A DNA stretch of 64,000 nt from Nocardia asteroides (GTDB taxonomy: Bacteria; Actinomycetota; Actinomycetes; Mycobacteriales; Mycobacteriaceae): positions 3,596,001 to 3,660,000 of the forward strand of contig CP082844.1 of the NCBI GenBank assembly GCA_019930625.1, written 5' to 3'. The translations under genes were made by a program, and so were the position numbers. Under the pieces are notes generated by a model that ran no database searches, was not told the origin of the DNA, and saw nothing but the letters and a program-made list of their open reading frames with translations. Positions 43,026 through 52,739 of this stretch are shown here, piece by piece (position 1 is the first letter of the stretch; each line of letters opens with the position of its first letter).

Positions 43026-43487
43026 ATGTCGGAGACGACGGCGCTGGTCTACTTCTCCAGCGCTTCGGAGAACACGCATCGCTTCGTCGAGAAGCTGGGA
43101 CTCCCGGCGACTCGCATACCACTGCACACCGCCGACTCGCTGCGCGTAGAGGAACCGTACGTGCTGATCGTCCCCACCTATGGGGGCGGTCGGCACGTGC
43201 TGGGGGGCGACCGATCCGATAAGGATTTCCTACCGCGGCAGGTCGCCAAGTTCCTCAACGATCCGCACAACCGCGCCCTGCTGCGCGGTGTCATCGCGGC
43301 GGGCAACACGAACTTCGGCGACACCTTCTGCTACGCGGGCGAGCTGATCGCACGCAAGTGCGGGGTGCCGTACCTGTATCGCTTCGAACTCATGGGAACC
43401 GCTGAGGACGTCGAACGCGTCCGAGAGGGATTGGGATTGTTTTGGCAACAGCAACGACAGCACCGGCCGGAAAAACAGCTCGCTTAG
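43026..43487 (+). CDS. nrdI: NrdI flavodoxin-like protein
   Basis: A 153-residue NrdI. It has the FMN-binding start [18 protein letters not shown], the PTYGGG loop and [13 protein letters not shown]. NrdI supplies the oxidant for assembly of the Mn2-tyrosyl radical cofactor in NrdF. ATG 43026 follows GAAGAAGGA. Its end overlaps the nrdE start by 46 bp. Confidence 0.92.
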   Translation: MSETTALVYFSSASENTHRFVEKLGLPATRIPLHTADSLRVEEPYVLIVPTYGGGRHVLGGDRSDKDFLPRQVAKFLNDPHNRALLRGVIAAGNTNFGDTFCYAGELIARKCGVPYLYRFELMGTAEDVERVREGLGLFWQQQRQHRPEKQLA

Positions 43488-46400
43488 AGCAGCCCCCGGT
43501 CCGCGGCGCCGAAGCGGACGAGGTCCTCGACTACCACGCCCTCAACGCCATGCTGAACCTGTACGGTCCGGACGGCGAGATCCAGTTCGACAAAGACCGT
43601 GAGGCCGCCAACCAGTACTTCCTGCAGCACGTCAACCAGAACACCGTCTTCTTCCACAATCTGGACGAGAAGCTGGACTACCTGGTCGAGGAGAACTACT
43701 ACGAGGCAGAGGTACTCGACCAGTACAGCCGCGAGTTCATCAAGAAACTGTTCAAGCAGGCCTACGCCAAGAAGTTCCGGTTCCCGACCTTCCTCGGCGC
43801 CTTCAAGTACTACACCTCCTACACGCTGAAGACCTTCGACGGCAAGCGCTACCTGGAGCGGTTCGAGGACCGGGTGTGCATGGTGGCGCTCACCCTCGCC
43901 GCCGGTGACGAGGCGCTGGCGGGCAAACTGGTCGACGAGATCATCGAGGGCCGCTTCCAGCCGGCCACCCCGACCTTCCTGAACTCGGGCAAGAAGCAGC
44001 GCGGCGAGCCGGTGTCGTGCTTCCCCGCCGGTACCCCGGTGGACACCAGCGAGGGCCCCCGCCCGATCGAGAGCCTGCGCCCGGGCGACCGTGTGCTGTC
44101 GCACGACGGCTCGTACGCGGTAGTCGAGAAGCTCATCGAGAACCCGAACGATCAGGCGCTGGTCTCGATTTCGCACTTCGGGCACAAGGAGCCGATCCGG
44201 TGCACCCCGGAGCATCCGATCCTGGTCTGGACCACCCGTGACGTCGAAACCCTGATCGATGGCGACGGTGCCGACCCGTTCAACGGTTTCGTATGGTTGG
44301 CGGCTCAGGATGTGCACCCGTCCGATTTCATCGTGACGACCGCTCCGCTCGACACGCGTGACCGCCGCGTTTTCGATCTGATGGACGTCGTCGGGGCGGG
44401 CCGCTACGAGGAGGTCGACGGGCTGATTCGTAAAGTGAATGTGGACGCCAAGCATCGGAACAAGCAGCGGTACAACCAGAATTTCGTAGCGGTCAACCGG
44501 TATGTCGAGGAGTCCTACGAGTTCGGCCTGATCCTCGGTTGGTACCTTGCCGAAGGACATGTGTCCAAGCGCTCGGGTGTGGACGGGGTCGCGCCGAACG
44601 GCGTTCACTTCACTCTCGGCGCGCACGAAGCCGAGTACCACGTCGAGTTGGGCATGGCCTTCAAGCAGGTGTTCGGGGCCGAGTTGACCCTGCACACCAA
44701 CCATTCCGACCACTCCACCCGAATGGTATGCAACAGCAAGGTCGTCGCATCGTTGATGCTGTCGCTGGCCACGGGCTACGCGACCAAGCGGCTGTCACAC
44801 GAAGTGATGACCGCCGACGAAGATTTCCTGCGTGGCCTGGTAGCCGGCCTCTTCCGTGGCGACGGATGCAGCACCAGCGGTGGAATGGTGCTCGATCTGG
44901 TCAATCCCGAGCTGATCGATCAGGTACAGCTGATTCTGCGGCGCCTGGGCATCGTGTCGGTGGTCCGCAGCTACCTCAATCAGGCCGGGAACCCAACCGG
45001 GCAGATATTCGTGCCCGGCCTGCCCGGCACCAATGAAGAGTTCATCTTCGACATCGGCAAGAACCTGCACAACTACACCGGGCGAAAAGGCACGAAGCGC
45101 ACAACGTACCAGGTCGTTCACGGCCGCCACGTGTACGGTGTCCGAGCGATCGAGCGCACCGAGTACGCTCCCGATAAGGTGTACAACCTCCACGTGGAGC
45201 GCACGCACACCTACACGATTCGCGGCGCCGTCGTCCACAATTGCTTTCTCCTTCGCATCGAGGACAACATGGAGTCCATCGGGCGCTCGATCAACTCCGC
45301 GCTGCAGCTGTCCAAGCGTGGCGGCGGTGTCGCTCTGCTGCTGAGCAACATTCGCGAGCACGGTGCGCCGATCAAGAAGATCGAGAACCAGAGCTCGGGC
45401 GTCATCCCGATCATGAAACTGCTCGAGGACTCGTTCTCCTACGCCAACCAGCTCGGCGCGCGTCAGGGCGCGGGCGCGGTATACCTGCACGCGCACCACC
45501 CGGACATCTACCGGTTCCTGGACACCAAGCGGGAGAACGCGGACGAGAAGATCCGCATCAAGACGCTCTCGCTGGGCGTGGTCATCCCGGACATCACCTT
45601 CGAGCTGGCCAAGAAGAACGAGGACATGTACCTGTTCTCGCCCTATGACGTGGAGCGCATCTACGGCAAGCCGTTCGCCGACATCGACGTCACCGAGAAG
45701 TACTACGAGATGGTCGATGACAAGCGCATCCGCAAGTCGAAGATCAAGGCGCGCGAGTTCTTCCAGACCATCGCCGAGTTGCAGTTCGAGTCCGGTTACC
45801 CGTACATCATGTTCGAGGACACGGTGAACCGGGCCAACCCGATCGCGGGCAAGATCACCCACTCCAACCTGTGCTCGGAGATCTTGCAGGTCTCCACGCC
45901 CTCGGAGTTCAACGACGACCTGTCCTACGCCAAGGTGGGCAAGGACATCTCCTGCAACCTCGGGTCGCTGAACATCGCCAAGACGATGGACTCACCGGAC
46001 TTCGCACAGACCATCGAGGTGGCCATCCGGGCGTTGACCGCGGTGTCGGACCAGACCCACATCTACTCGGTGCCGTCCATCGAACAGGGCAACAACTCCT
46101 CGCACGCCATCGGTCTCGGACAGATGAACCTGCACGGCTACCTGGCGCGGGAACGGATCCACTACGGGTCCGAAGAGGGCATCGACTTCACCGACATCTA
46201 CTTCTACACCGTGGTCTACCACGCGATCCGGGCGTCGAACCGGATCGCGATCGAGCGCGGTACCTACTTCGGCGGATTCCCCGAATCGAAGTACGCCAGC
46301 GGCGAGTATTTCGACAAGTACACCGATCGGGCGTGGGAGCCGAAGACCGATCGCGTCCGCCAGTTGTTCGCCGACGCGGGCGTGCACATCCCGACCCAGG

Positions 46401-46855
46401 ACGACTGGCGTGAGTTGAAGGCCTCGGTCATGGAGCACGGCATCTACAACCAGAACCTGCAAGCGGTCCCGCCGACCGGGTCGATCTCCTATATCAACCA
46501 CTCCACCAGCTCCATCCACCCGGTGGCGTCGAAGATCGAGATCCGCAAGGAGGGCAAGATCGGGCGCGTCTACTACCCGGCGCCCTACATGACCAACGAC
46601 AACCTCGAGTACTACGAGGACGCCTACGAGATCGGCTACGAGAAGATCATCGACACCTATGCCGCGGCCACCCAGCACGTGGACCAGGGCCTGTCGCTGA
46701 CGCTGTTCTTCAAGGACTCCGCTACCACCCGCGATCTCAACCGCGCCCAGATCTACGCCTGGCGCAAGGGCATCAAGACCCTCTACTACATCCGGCTGCG
46801 CCAGATGGCCCTGGAGGGAACCGAAGTCGAGGGTTGCGTCTCCTGCATGCTGTGA
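43442..46855 (+). CDS. nrdE: Class Ib ribonucleotide reductase large subunit NrdE, interrupted by an intein
   Basis: The open frame codes 1137 residues; after removal of a 408-residue intein it gives a 729-residue NrdE, a normal length. NrdE reduces ribonucleoside diphosphates to deoxy forms using the NrdF radical. The N-terminal extein ends [16 protein letters not shown]; the C-terminal extein resumes at Cys in [16 protein letters not shown], one of the active-site Cys of the reductase. Later signatures include [10 protein letters not shown] and the C-terminal redox pair in GCVSCML. TTG 43442 overlaps nrdI by 46 bp, with GAGAGGGA at 43423-43430; the start is the least certain point. A hairpin terminator follows at 46869. 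Confidence 0.92.
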   Translation: MATATTAPAGKTARLEQPPVRGAEADEVLDYHALNAMLNLYGPDGEIQFDKDREAANQYFLQHVNQNTVFFHNLDEKLDYLVEENYYEAEVLDQYSREFIKKLFKQAYAKKFRFPTFLGAFKYYTSYTLKTFDGKRYLERFEDRVCMVALTLAAGDEALAGKLVDEIIEGRFQPATPTFLNSGKKQRGEPVSCFPAGTPVDTSEGPRPIESLRPGDRVLSHDGSYAVVEKLIENPNDQALVSISHFGHKEPIRCTPEHPILVWTTRDVETLIDGDGADPFNGFVWLAAQDVHPSDFIVTTAPLDTRDRRVFDLMDVVGAGRYEEVDGLIRKVNVDAKHRNKQRYNQNFVAVNRYVEESYEFGLILGWYLAEGHVSKRSGVDGVAPNGVHFTLGAHEAEYHVELGMAFKQVFGAELTLHTNHSDHSTRMVCNSKVVASLMLSLATGYATKRLSHEVMTADEDFLRGLVAGLFRGDGCSTSGGMVLDLVNPELIDQVQLILRRLGIVSVVRSYLNQAGNPTGQIFVPGLPGTNEEFIFDIGKNLHNYTGRKGTKRTTYQVVHGRHVYGVRAIERTEYAPDKVYNLHVERTHTYTIRGAVVHNCFLLRIEDNMESIGRSINSALQLSKRGGGVALLLSNIREHGAPIKKIENQSSGVIPIMKLLEDSFSYANQLGARQGAGAVYLHAHHPDIYRFLDTKRENADEKIRIKTLSLGVVIPDITFELAKKNEDMYLFSPYDVERIYGKPFADIDVTEKYYEMVDDKRIRKSKIKAREFFQTIAELQFESGYPYIMFEDTVNRANPIAGKITHSNLCSEILQVSTPSEFNDDLSYAKVGKDISCNLGSLNIAKTMDSPDFAQTIEVAIRALTAVSDQTHIYSVPSIEQGNNSSHAIGLGQMNLHGYLARERIHYGSEEGIDFTDIYFYTVVYHAIRASNRIAIERGTYFGGFPESKYASGEYFDKYTDRAWEPKTDRVRQLFADAGVHIPTQDDWRELKASVMEHGIYNQNLQAVPPTGSISYINHSTSSIHPVASKIEIRKEGKIGRVYYPAPYMTNDNLEYYEDAYEIGYEKIIDTYAAATQHVDQGLSLTLFFKDSATTRDLNRAQIYAWRKGIKTLYYIRLRQMALEGTEVEGCVSCML
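44018..45241 (+). other. NrdE intein with LAGLIDADG homing endonuclease
   Basis: In-frame intein of 408 residues, read from the break in the conserved NrdE sequence. It starts with Cys1 ([20 protein letters not shown], splicing block A), has block [11 protein letters not shown] with the TxxH motif, and ends VVHN before Cys+1 of the extein. The two LAGLIDADG-type blocks are LGWYLAEGH (near total residue 365) and [10 protein letters not shown] (near 467), each with an acidic residue, so the endonuclease may be active. The insertion site is directly at the NrdE active-site Cys, so no enzyme works until splicing occurs. Confidence 0.93.
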
Positions 46856-46868
46856 TCGGCGTAGCGAA

Positions 46869-46898
46869 CAGGGTGGCCTCCCGCCGGGGGCCACCCTG
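46869..46898 (+). terminator. Hairpin terminator after nrdE
   Basis: CAGGGTGGCC (46869-46878) and GGCCACCCTG (46889-46898) form a perfect 10-bp stem with a 10-nt loop, 13 bp after the nrdE stop. No U-run follows. Confidence 0.7.
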
Positions 46899-46984
46899 CG
46901 GCCTATTCCCATGCCGGGCCTCCGTTGTGGTGCGGTGTCCGGTCCGCATCTGGAATATGCTGGCGCAGAGGCGATCCGGTAGTG

Positions 46985-47818
46985 ATGGGAACGACGATGA
47001 CCGATCTCGGCGGCAACGGTGAGCCGCTCAGGGCAATCCATGACTCGAGCGTGCCGAGCAGCGCCCGAATATACGACTACGTCCTGGGCGGGAAAGACCA
47101 CTACCAAGTGGATCGGGACGCGGCCGAGAAGGTGATCGCGGCGTTTCCCACCGCTCGTGTCGCGGCTCGGCAGAACCGGCTTTTCATGCACCGCGCGGTG
47201 AACGCTCTCACCGCGATGGGTGTGGTGCAGTTCCTCGACATCGGTACCGGCATCCCCACCGAACCGAATCTGCACCAGGTGGCCCAGGCGCCGAGCCCCG
47301 AAGCGCGGGTGGTCTACGTGGACAACGACCCGATCGTGCTGAGCCACGCCCGCGCGCTGCTCACCGGTACGCCGGAGGGACGCACGGCTTACATCGACGC
47401 CGACCTGAAGGACCCGGGAGCGATCCTGTCCGCGCCCGAACTCGCCGACACCCTGGACCTGAAGAGCCCGGTGGCGTTGAGCCTGGTCGCGGTGCTGCAT
47501 TTCCTGTCCGCCGAGCAGGACCCCTACGGCATCGTCGAGACGTTGCTGGATGCCCTCGCGCCCGGCTCGTTCCTCGTGGTCTCGCATATCACCGCCGACC
47601 TCGAACCCGAGATCATGGACAATGCGCTCGACGTGTATCGGCAGAGCGGGGTCTATGCGCAGACGCGCACGCGGGACGAATTCGCTCGGTTCTTCACCGG
47701 ATTGGAACTTCTGGACCCGGGAATCGTCGTCGCCAACCAGTGGCGCCCGGCCACCGCGTCACCGGCATGGCTCGACTCGCAAGTCAACTGCTGGAGCGCG
47801 GTCGCCCGTAAACGGTGA
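46985..47818 (+). CDS. SAM-dependent methyltransferase, DUF574/Methyltransf_19 type
   Basis: A 277-residue protein with the signature SARIYDYVLGGKDHYQVDRDAAE, then the SAM loop FLDIGTGIPT, VVYVDNDPIVLSHARALL and VALSLVAVLHFL. This family is very expanded in actinomycetes and usually has no known substrate. ATG 46985 and ATG 46997 are both possible starts. It stands alone and is convergent with the LLM oxidoreductase gene. Confidence 0.85.
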   Translation: MGTTMTDLGGNGEPLRAIHDSSVPSSARIYDYVLGGKDHYQVDRDAAEKVIAAFPTARVAARQNRLFMHRAVNALTAMGVVQFLDIGTGIPTEPNLHQVAQAPSPEARVVYVDNDPIVLSHARALLTGTPEGRTAYIDADLKDPGAILSAPELADTLDLKSPVALSLVAVLHFLSAEQDPYGIVETLLDALAPGSFLVVSHITADLEPEIMDNALDVYRQSGVYAQTRTRDEFARFFTGLELLDPGIVVANQWRPATASPAWLDSQVNCWSAVARKR

Positions 47819-47923
47819 ACTGTGCTGTTCGCCGCGCCCGCGCGGAGCGTCGGCGGCCTCCGGTCTCGCGGCCGAGCGTGGATTTCGCGGGCTCGGCCGC
47901 TCGGAAGACCTGTTCGTGGACGA

Positions 47924-48916
47924 TCAACTCAACGCGGGAATCACTTCGCGTTCGAAGAGTTCGATGCCGGAGGTGTCGTAGGCGGCTTCGGGAAAGTTGA
48001 GGATGGCGTAGCCGAGGCCGAGGTCGCGAACTCGGCGTAGGTTCTCGATGATCTGCTCGGGAGTGCCGATCGTGGCGCCGCTGCTGTGCAGCATGTCGAG
48101 GTAGGTCTCGGCCGAGTCGGCGCCGATGACGGGAGTCAGGCGTGCGGTCAGCGCCGCGAGGCGATCCTCGACTTCGGCCTGGGTCGAGCCGATGGCGACG
48201 TTGAAGTTCGAACTGCGGACGATAGCGTCGAAGTCGCTGCCGACGTCGGCGCAGTGCGCGCGCAGCACCTCGGACTTGTGCGCGAATTCGTCGGGATCAC
48301 CGCTGAAGTTGGTGTATTTGGCGTATTTCGCGGCGATGCGCAGCGTCTTCTTCTCCCCGCCGCCCGCGATCCACAACGGAATACCGTCCTCCTGCAGCGG
48401 AAGCGGACGGACGATAGCGCCGTCGACCTGGTAGTACTTGCCGTCGAGAGTGGCCGAACCGGTGGTCCAGGCCTGGCGGAAGATCTGTACACCCTCGTCG
48501 AGGCGGCCCAGTCGTTCGCCCGCGGACGGGAAGCCGTAGCCGTAGGCGCGCCACTCGTGTTCGTACCAGCCACCGCCGATACCCATCTCGACACGGCCGC
48601 CCGAGATGAGGTCGACCGTCGCGGCCACCTTGGCGAGGTAGGCGGGGTTGCGGTAGCTGATCGCGGTACACATCTGGCCCAGGCGGATGCGCGAGGTGGT
48701 GGCGGCGAACGCCGACATCAGCGTCCATGCTTCGTGCGTGGCCTCTTCGGTGGGGACCGGAACGGTGTGGAAGTGGTCGTACACCCACAGCGATTCCCAC
48801 GTCGAGTTCGCATCGGCGCGCTGGGCGAGGTCTCGCATCACCCCCCACTGGTGGGCTGGGTCGATGCCGACCAGATCGAGCCGCCACCCCTGCGGAATGA
48901 AGATGCCGAAGCGCAC
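47924..48916 (-). CDS. LLM-class (luciferase-like) F420/FMN-dependent oxidoreductase
   Basis: A protein of 330 residues from GTG 48916. AAGGAG lies 6 nt before this GTG, while the ATG at 48931 would place the ribosome site inside the gene. The TIM-barrel features of the family are present: RFGIFIPQGW, YDHFHTVPVP, IRLGQMCTAISYRNPAYLAKVAATVDLISGGR and GIGGGWYEHEWRAYG. The GGGWYEHEW region is typical of the F420-dependent subgroup. A GC hairpin (GCCGCGGC twice, 48945-48964) lies just upstream. It could act on sulfonates or other substrates given the nearby sulfur genes, but this is not shown. Confidence 0.83.
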   Translation of the reverse strand: MRFGIFIPQGWRLDLVGIDPAHQWGVMRDLAQRADANSTWESLWVYDHFHTVPVPTEEATHEAWTLMSAFAATTSRIRLGQMCTAISYRNPAYLAKVAATVDLISGGRVEMGIGGGWYEHEWRAYGYGFPSAGERLGRLDEGVQIFRQAWTTGSATLDGKYYQVDGAIVRPLPLQEDGIPLWIAGGGEKKTLRIAAKYAKYTNFSGDPDEFAHKSEVLRAHCADVGSDFDAIVRSSNFNVAIGSTQAEVEDRLAALTARLTPVIGADSAETYLDMLHSSGATIGTPEQIIENLRRVRDLGLGYAILNFPEAAYDTSGIELFEREVIPALS

Positions 48917-49118
48917 GAATATCTCCTTCATATGTACCCGAACCGCCGCGGCGAGCGCCGCGGCTTTCCTTCCCACTGTCGCGAGTGCGCCGCTCGCCGG
49001 CAACCGTTCGGCGCTCGACGCACCCAATTCCGCGCACGGCGGACCAGGCCGCGCCGCCGGTCGCCTGTGGTGAAATCCGCTGGCGGGAGACGGGGCGCAT
49101 GCCGCACGCTGGAACTGT

Positions 49119-49661
49119 ATGAACGAAAGACTTCACAACGATGGAAGGCAGCCCCGGCTCGGCGTCGATTTCGGCCGGGTCATCCAAGGGGCGGCCATGG
49201 CGCCCGGGGACGAGGACACGGTGTTTCTTTCCGGCGGTCTCGAGCAGGCGCTGCGCACCCCGCCCAGCCCGGGCGCTTTCGAGGTGTTGACGCGCTTGGT
49301 GCAGCGCTTCGAGGGACGCGCGTGGGTCATCTCCAAATGCGGCCCCGAGATCGAGCAGCGCACCCGGCAGTGGCTCGACCACCACGACTTCTACGACCGG
49401 ACCGGGATCGCCCGCGACAATGTGCGCTTCTGCCGTGCCCGGGGGGACAAGGCGGTGCACTGCGCCGAACTCGGCATCACGCACATGATCGACGACCGCC
49501 TCGACGTGCACCGCGTGCTGCGTGATCTGGTGCCGTACCGGTTGCTGTTCGGCGTGCAGCCGGAGCCGATTCCCGAGTGGGTGCTCCACGTCCCGACCTG
49601 GGACGAGGTGGAGCGAGCCGTGCTGGCGACGACAGATCCGACGCCGCCGGTGCACCCGTAG
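49119..49661 (+). CDS. HAD-like protein of unknown function
   Basis: A 180-residue protein. LGVDFGRVIQGAAMAP near the N-terminus has the form of a HAD-type phosphate site, WVISKCGPEIEQRTRQWL could hold the second motif, and THMIDDRLDVHRVL matches the HAD acidic motif IV. The first Asp is followed by Phe-Gly-Arg rather than the usual second Asp, so phosphatase activity is uncertain. It is transcribed alone, divergent from the LLM gene. Confidence 0.6.
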   Translation: MNERLHNDGRQPRLGVDFGRVIQGAAMAPGDEDTVFLSGGLEQALRTPPSPGAFEVLTRLVQRFEGRAWVISKCGPEIEQRTRQWLDHHDFYDRTGIARDNVRFCRARGDKAVHCAELGITHMIDDRLDVHRVLRDLVPYRLLFGVQPEPIPEWVLHVPTWDEVERAVLATTDPTPPVHP

Positions 49662-49822
49662 CCCAGTGGGCGGCCTGGTGCCTGTCGATGAGCCCGGTCG
49701 AGCAGGCCTTCGGCAGTTCGAGAAGCTCGCCGTGACGGCCGAGTACCGCATGATTCCCCTGGCAGCGGTTCCCGCGCCGGCCGGCCGTAGTTCTGGTCGG
49801 CTCGCACATGTCGTGACGGCGC

Positions 49823-49860
49823 GAATCGGCCGGGCGTCCTGCGCGGCACCCGGCCGATTC
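49823..49860 (-). terminator. Hairpin terminator after the TauD-type gene
   Basis: GAATCGGCCGGG (49823-49834) and CCCGGCCGATTC (49849-49860) form a perfect 12-bp stem with a 14-nt loop, 14 bp downstream of the dioxygenase stop on the minus strand. There is no U-run. Confidence 0.65.
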
Positions 49861-49874
49861 CGCCTGTCCGGTTC

Positions 49875-50822
49875 CTACGCGCCGGTGAACTTCGCTCCGG
49901 CGATGGACTTCGACGGCTCACCGTCCACGCCGACCGGGATGTCGCCCTCGAGTGTGGTGCGGTACAGCACCCGGGTGACGTCGAGGTGGTCGAGATCGCT
50001 CGGCGCGAGGTGCGCGGTGACGCGGTTGTCCCAGAACGCGATGCTGCCCTTCTGCCAGCGGAACCGCACCGTGTAGGCCGGGTTGGTCACTTCGTCGAAC
50101 AGCAGTTTCAGCACGGCGTCGCTCTGATGCGGGGCGAGTCCGACGATCCTGGTGGTGAAGCCGGGGTTGACGAACAGGGCCCGTTCGCCGGTCACCGGGT
50201 GCACCCGGACGACCGGATGCTCGGTGACCAGCGGCGCGGCCGCGACCTTCTTCGCGTAGTCGCTGTTGGCATCCCAGACCGGCCTGCTGCCGCCGAACCG
50301 GTGTTCGGCGCGCAGCCCTTCGACGAAACGCTGGAGCGACTCCGGCAGGTTCTCGTAGGCGGCGACGAGATTCGTCCAGCTGGTGTCGCCGCCGCGTTCC
50401 GGGGCGATCTCGGCGCGCAGGATCGAGGCCGCGGGCGGGTTGATCAGCGCGGAGACATCGGTGTGCCAGTGGTTGGTGTAGCTGAATTTCCGCACACCGA
50501 AGCGCTTCTCGTACAGCCGGCTGTCGACCGCGAGGATCTCGGGGTGTTCGGTGGGCGCGTCGTCATCGTACGGGTGCGACGGCGTGACCGCGCCGAACCG
50601 GCGGGAGAAGGCTATCTGCTGAGCGTGGTCGATGTGCTGATCACGGAAGAACAGCACCTTGTAGGTGTGCAGCGCGTCGGTGATGGCCGCGACCTGCTGG
50701 TCGGTCAGCGGCTCGCGCAGATCGACGCCGGAGACGTCGGCGCCGAGGTAACCGGCGACGGGAGCGACGTGCACCGCGTTATCGGTGGCGATCGAGAGAG
50801 GGGTTTCGTGTACGGCGGTCAT
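49875..50822 (-). CDS. TauD/TfdA-family Fe(II)/2-oxoglutarate dioxygenase
   Basis: A 315-residue dioxygenase. The iron ligands H120 and D122 are in NHWHTDVSA, the distal His in NRVTAHLAPSD, and the 2-oxoglutarate Arg in RVLYRTTLEG. Family members release sulfite or sulfate from taurine, other sulfonates or alkyl sulfate esters. The neighbouring SsuABC-like transporter and two Cys leader peptides support a sulfur-scavenging role. ATG 50822 lies inside the overlapping leader ORF. Which sulfur ester it uses is not visible. Confidence 0.85.
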   Translation of the reverse strand: MTAVHETPLSIATDNAVHVAPVAGYLGADVSGVDLREPLTDQQVAAITDALHTYKVLFFRDQHIDHAQQIAFSRRFGAVTPSHPYDDDAPTEHPEILAVDSRLYEKRFGVRKFSYTNHWHTDVSALINPPAASILRAEIAPERGGDTSWTNLVAAYENLPESLQRFVEGLRAEHRFGGSRPVWDANSDYAKKVAAAPLVTEHPVVRVHPVTGERALFVNPGFTTRIVGLAPHQSDAVLKLLFDEVTNPAYTVRFRWQKGSIAFWDNRVTAHLAPSDLDHLDVTRVLYRTTLEGDIPVGVDGEPSKSIAGAKFTGA

Positions 50823-50952
50823 CGGGAGAACTCACTTCGGAATAGAGGATCGGGCCGGTGTAGACCGGAGAAGCGGGGTGTCCGGCAAGGTGACAAGCGC
50901 TGCCGCACACCCGCATGAAGTCGACGACGCGCCGTTTGGTCAGCGCCCGCAC
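50779..50952 (-). CDS. Cys-containing leader peptide overlapping the TauD-type gene
   Basis: A 57-residue upstream ORF from GTG 50952 with GGAAGGGG about 6 nt before it. It begins MRALTKRRVVDFMRVCGSAC, matching the actinobacterial 'putative leader peptide' pattern (Arg-Arg-x-x-VD-F/L-x-RV...C) found before sulfur genes. It extends past the dioxygenase ATG in another frame and stops at 50779-50781, so translation of the two is linked. Ribosome behaviour at the Cys codons could report cysteine supply, as known for similar mycobacterial leaders. Confidence 0.65.
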   Translation of the reverse strand: MRALTKRRVVDFMRVCGSACHLAGHPASPVYTGPILYSEVSSPDDRRTRNPSLDRHR

Positions 50953-50998
50953 GGCGACCCCTTCCGGATGCGGCGATCCTGGAACCGGGCGGTCATGG

Positions 50999-51889
50999 TC
51001 AGCCGTTCGCCGGGGCGCGCCACCGCGAGAGGCGTCGTTCGAGGGCGACCAGCAGGCCGTTGAACCCGAGACCGAGCAGCGAGATGGCGAGGATGCCCGC
51101 GTACATGTTCGGTATCGCGAAGTTCTGCTGCGCGGCGGTGATCAGATAGCCGAGCCCGGCTCTGGCCCCGAACATCTCCGCGGCGAGCAGAACCAGGATC
51201 GAACTGGCGGCGGCCATCCGCAGACCGGTGAAGATGGACGGCAGCGCCGCGGGCAGGATCACCTTCTGGAACAGGCGCAGCGGCGAAAATCCCAGGGAAG
51301 CGGCGGATTTGACGAGCAACGGGTCCACGGTGCGCACGCCGGTGATGGTGTTCAGCAGAATCGGGAAGAAACTCGCGTAGACGACGATGGCGACCTTCGA
51401 GGTCTCACCGATGCCGAGGATCAGCAGGAACACCGGGAGCAACGCCAGCGCCGCGGTGTTGCGGAACAGTTCGAGGATCGGGTTCAGGAAGTCCGCCACC
51501 GGCTTGTACCAGGCGATCGAGATGCCCACCGGAATGCCCGCGGCCAACGCGAGCGAATACCCGACCAGCGAACGATTCAGGCTCGCGGAGATGTGTGTCC
51601 ACATCTCCCCGCTCACCACCAAATCGGCGAACGCCTGGGCGACCACCGAGAACGGCGGCAGGAACACCTCGTCCACCAGCCCGAGGGCCGGGGCGATCTG
51701 CCACAGCAGCAAGAACAGCGCGATCACGAACGTCGGTTTGAACACCCGCCAGGCGAAGCGGCTCGCGATCCGGACGGCTCGGGTCAGCGGGGCGGACGCC
51801 GCCTTCACCCGGGGCGTCGAGGCGGGCCGGGTGGGCGCGGCCGGCTTCTCCCGCACCGGCCGCTCGCTCAGCTGTATGGCACTAGACAT
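50999..51889 (-). CDS. ABC transporter permease, SsuC/TauC-like
   Basis: A 296-residue membrane protein with about 6 transmembrane segments. The EAA loop, which contacts the ATPase, is VKSAASLGFSPLRLFQKVILPAALPSIFTGLR in the second half. The family imports sulfonates, taurine, nitrate or similar anions. It overlaps the ATPase gene by 8 bp and is the last gene of the transporter operon. A 46-bp gap separates it from the next leader ORF. Confidence 0.85.
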   Translation of the reverse strand: MSSAIQLSERPVREKPAAPTRPASTPRVKAASAPLTRAVRIASRFAWRVFKPTFVIALFLLLWQIAPALGLVDEVFLPPFSVVAQAFADLVVSGEMWTHISASLNRSLVGYSLALAAGIPVGISIAWYKPVADFLNPILELFRNTAALALLPVFLLILGIGETSKVAIVVYASFFPILLNTITGVRTVDPLLVKSAASLGFSPLRLFQKVILPAALPSIFTGLRMAAASSILVLLAAEMFGARAGLGYLITAAQQNFAIPNMYAGILAISLLGLGFNGLLVALERRLSRWRAPANG

Positions 51890-52739
51890 GGGCCGTCCTC
51901 TCGGTGGTGGATTCGATGTCGGCGGTGCGGTCCGACAGGGACTCCCGTTCCAGGCTCGCGGCCCGCTGGACCTCGCTGTGCAGCAGCGTCCAGATCTCGT
52001 GGCGGTAGTCGCGGAAGCGTTCGGAGGAGCGGATGTCGTCGGCGGCGTTCCGATCGATCTCGACCTCGACCACGGCCTTGACGCGGCCGGGTCGCGAGGT
52101 CAGCACGGCCACCCGCTGGCCGAGGTATACCGCCTCGTCGATGCCGTGGGTGATGAAAAGGACGGTCTTGCCGGTGGCCCGCCAGATGCGCAACAGCTCG
52201 TCCTGCAACGACTCCCTGGTCTGCGCGTCGAGCGCGGCGAACGGCTCGTCCATCAGCAGCACCTCGGGATCGAACGCGAGACTGCGCGCGATCGCGACGC
52301 GTTGCTTCATGCCGCCCGACAGTTCGTGCGGGTAGCGGTCGCCGAAACCGGAGAGGCCGACCAGCTCCAGGTAGTGCTCGGCGAGCTCGCGGCGCGCCTT
52401 GCGGCGCAACCCTTTTGCTTCCAAGCCGAATTCGATGTTGGCGCGGGCGGTCCGCCAGGGCAGCAGCGCGTACTGCTGGAAGACGATCCCGCGATCCAGG
52501 CCTGGTCCGGTGATCGGCTTGCCGTCCAGCAGGATCTCACCGGAGGTCGGCTTGCTCAGCCCGCCGAGCAGGTCCAGCAAGGTGGACTTGCCCGACCCGC
52601 TCGGGCCGACCAGCACCAGGAACTCGCCCTCGCGCAGCTCCAGCGAGATGTCCTCGATCGCGGTGAACCGCTCGTGCGAGCCGCGCAGCGCGAACTGCTT
52701 GCCCACCGCGGTCAGCGATAGTTTTGTCGCCGTGGTCAT
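51882..52739 (-). CDS. ABC transporter ATP-binding protein, SsuB/TauB-like
   Basis: A 285-residue ATPase with Walker A GPSGSGKSTL, the signature LSGGMKQRVAIARSLA, Walker B LLMDEPFAALD and switch His in LFITHGIDEA. It powers uptake by the SsuABC-like system. ATG 52739 overlaps the stop of the binding-protein gene as ATGA. The C-terminal ~40 residues are an extra tail common in this group. Confidence 0.88.
   Translation of the reverse strand: MTTATKLSLTAVGKQFALRGSHERFTAIEDISLELREGEFLVLVGPSGSGKSTLLDLLGGLSKPTSGEILLDGKPITGPGLDRGIVFQQYALLPWRTARANIEFGLEAKGLRRKARRELAEHYLELVGLSGFGDRYPHELSGGMKQRVAIARSLAFDPEVLLMDEPFAALDAQTRESLQDELLRIWRATGKTVLFITHGIDEAVYLGQRVAVLTSRPGRVKAVVEVEIDRNAADDIRSSERFRDYRHEIWTLLHSEVQRAASLERESLSDRTADIESTTERTAHV

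Noticed and set aside
47924..48916. Alkanesulfonate monooxygenase SsuD
   Set aside because: It is an LLM-fold enzyme near sulfonate genes, but it lies outside their operon, is shorter than usual SsuD and its GGGWYEHEW region fits F420-dependent relatives better.
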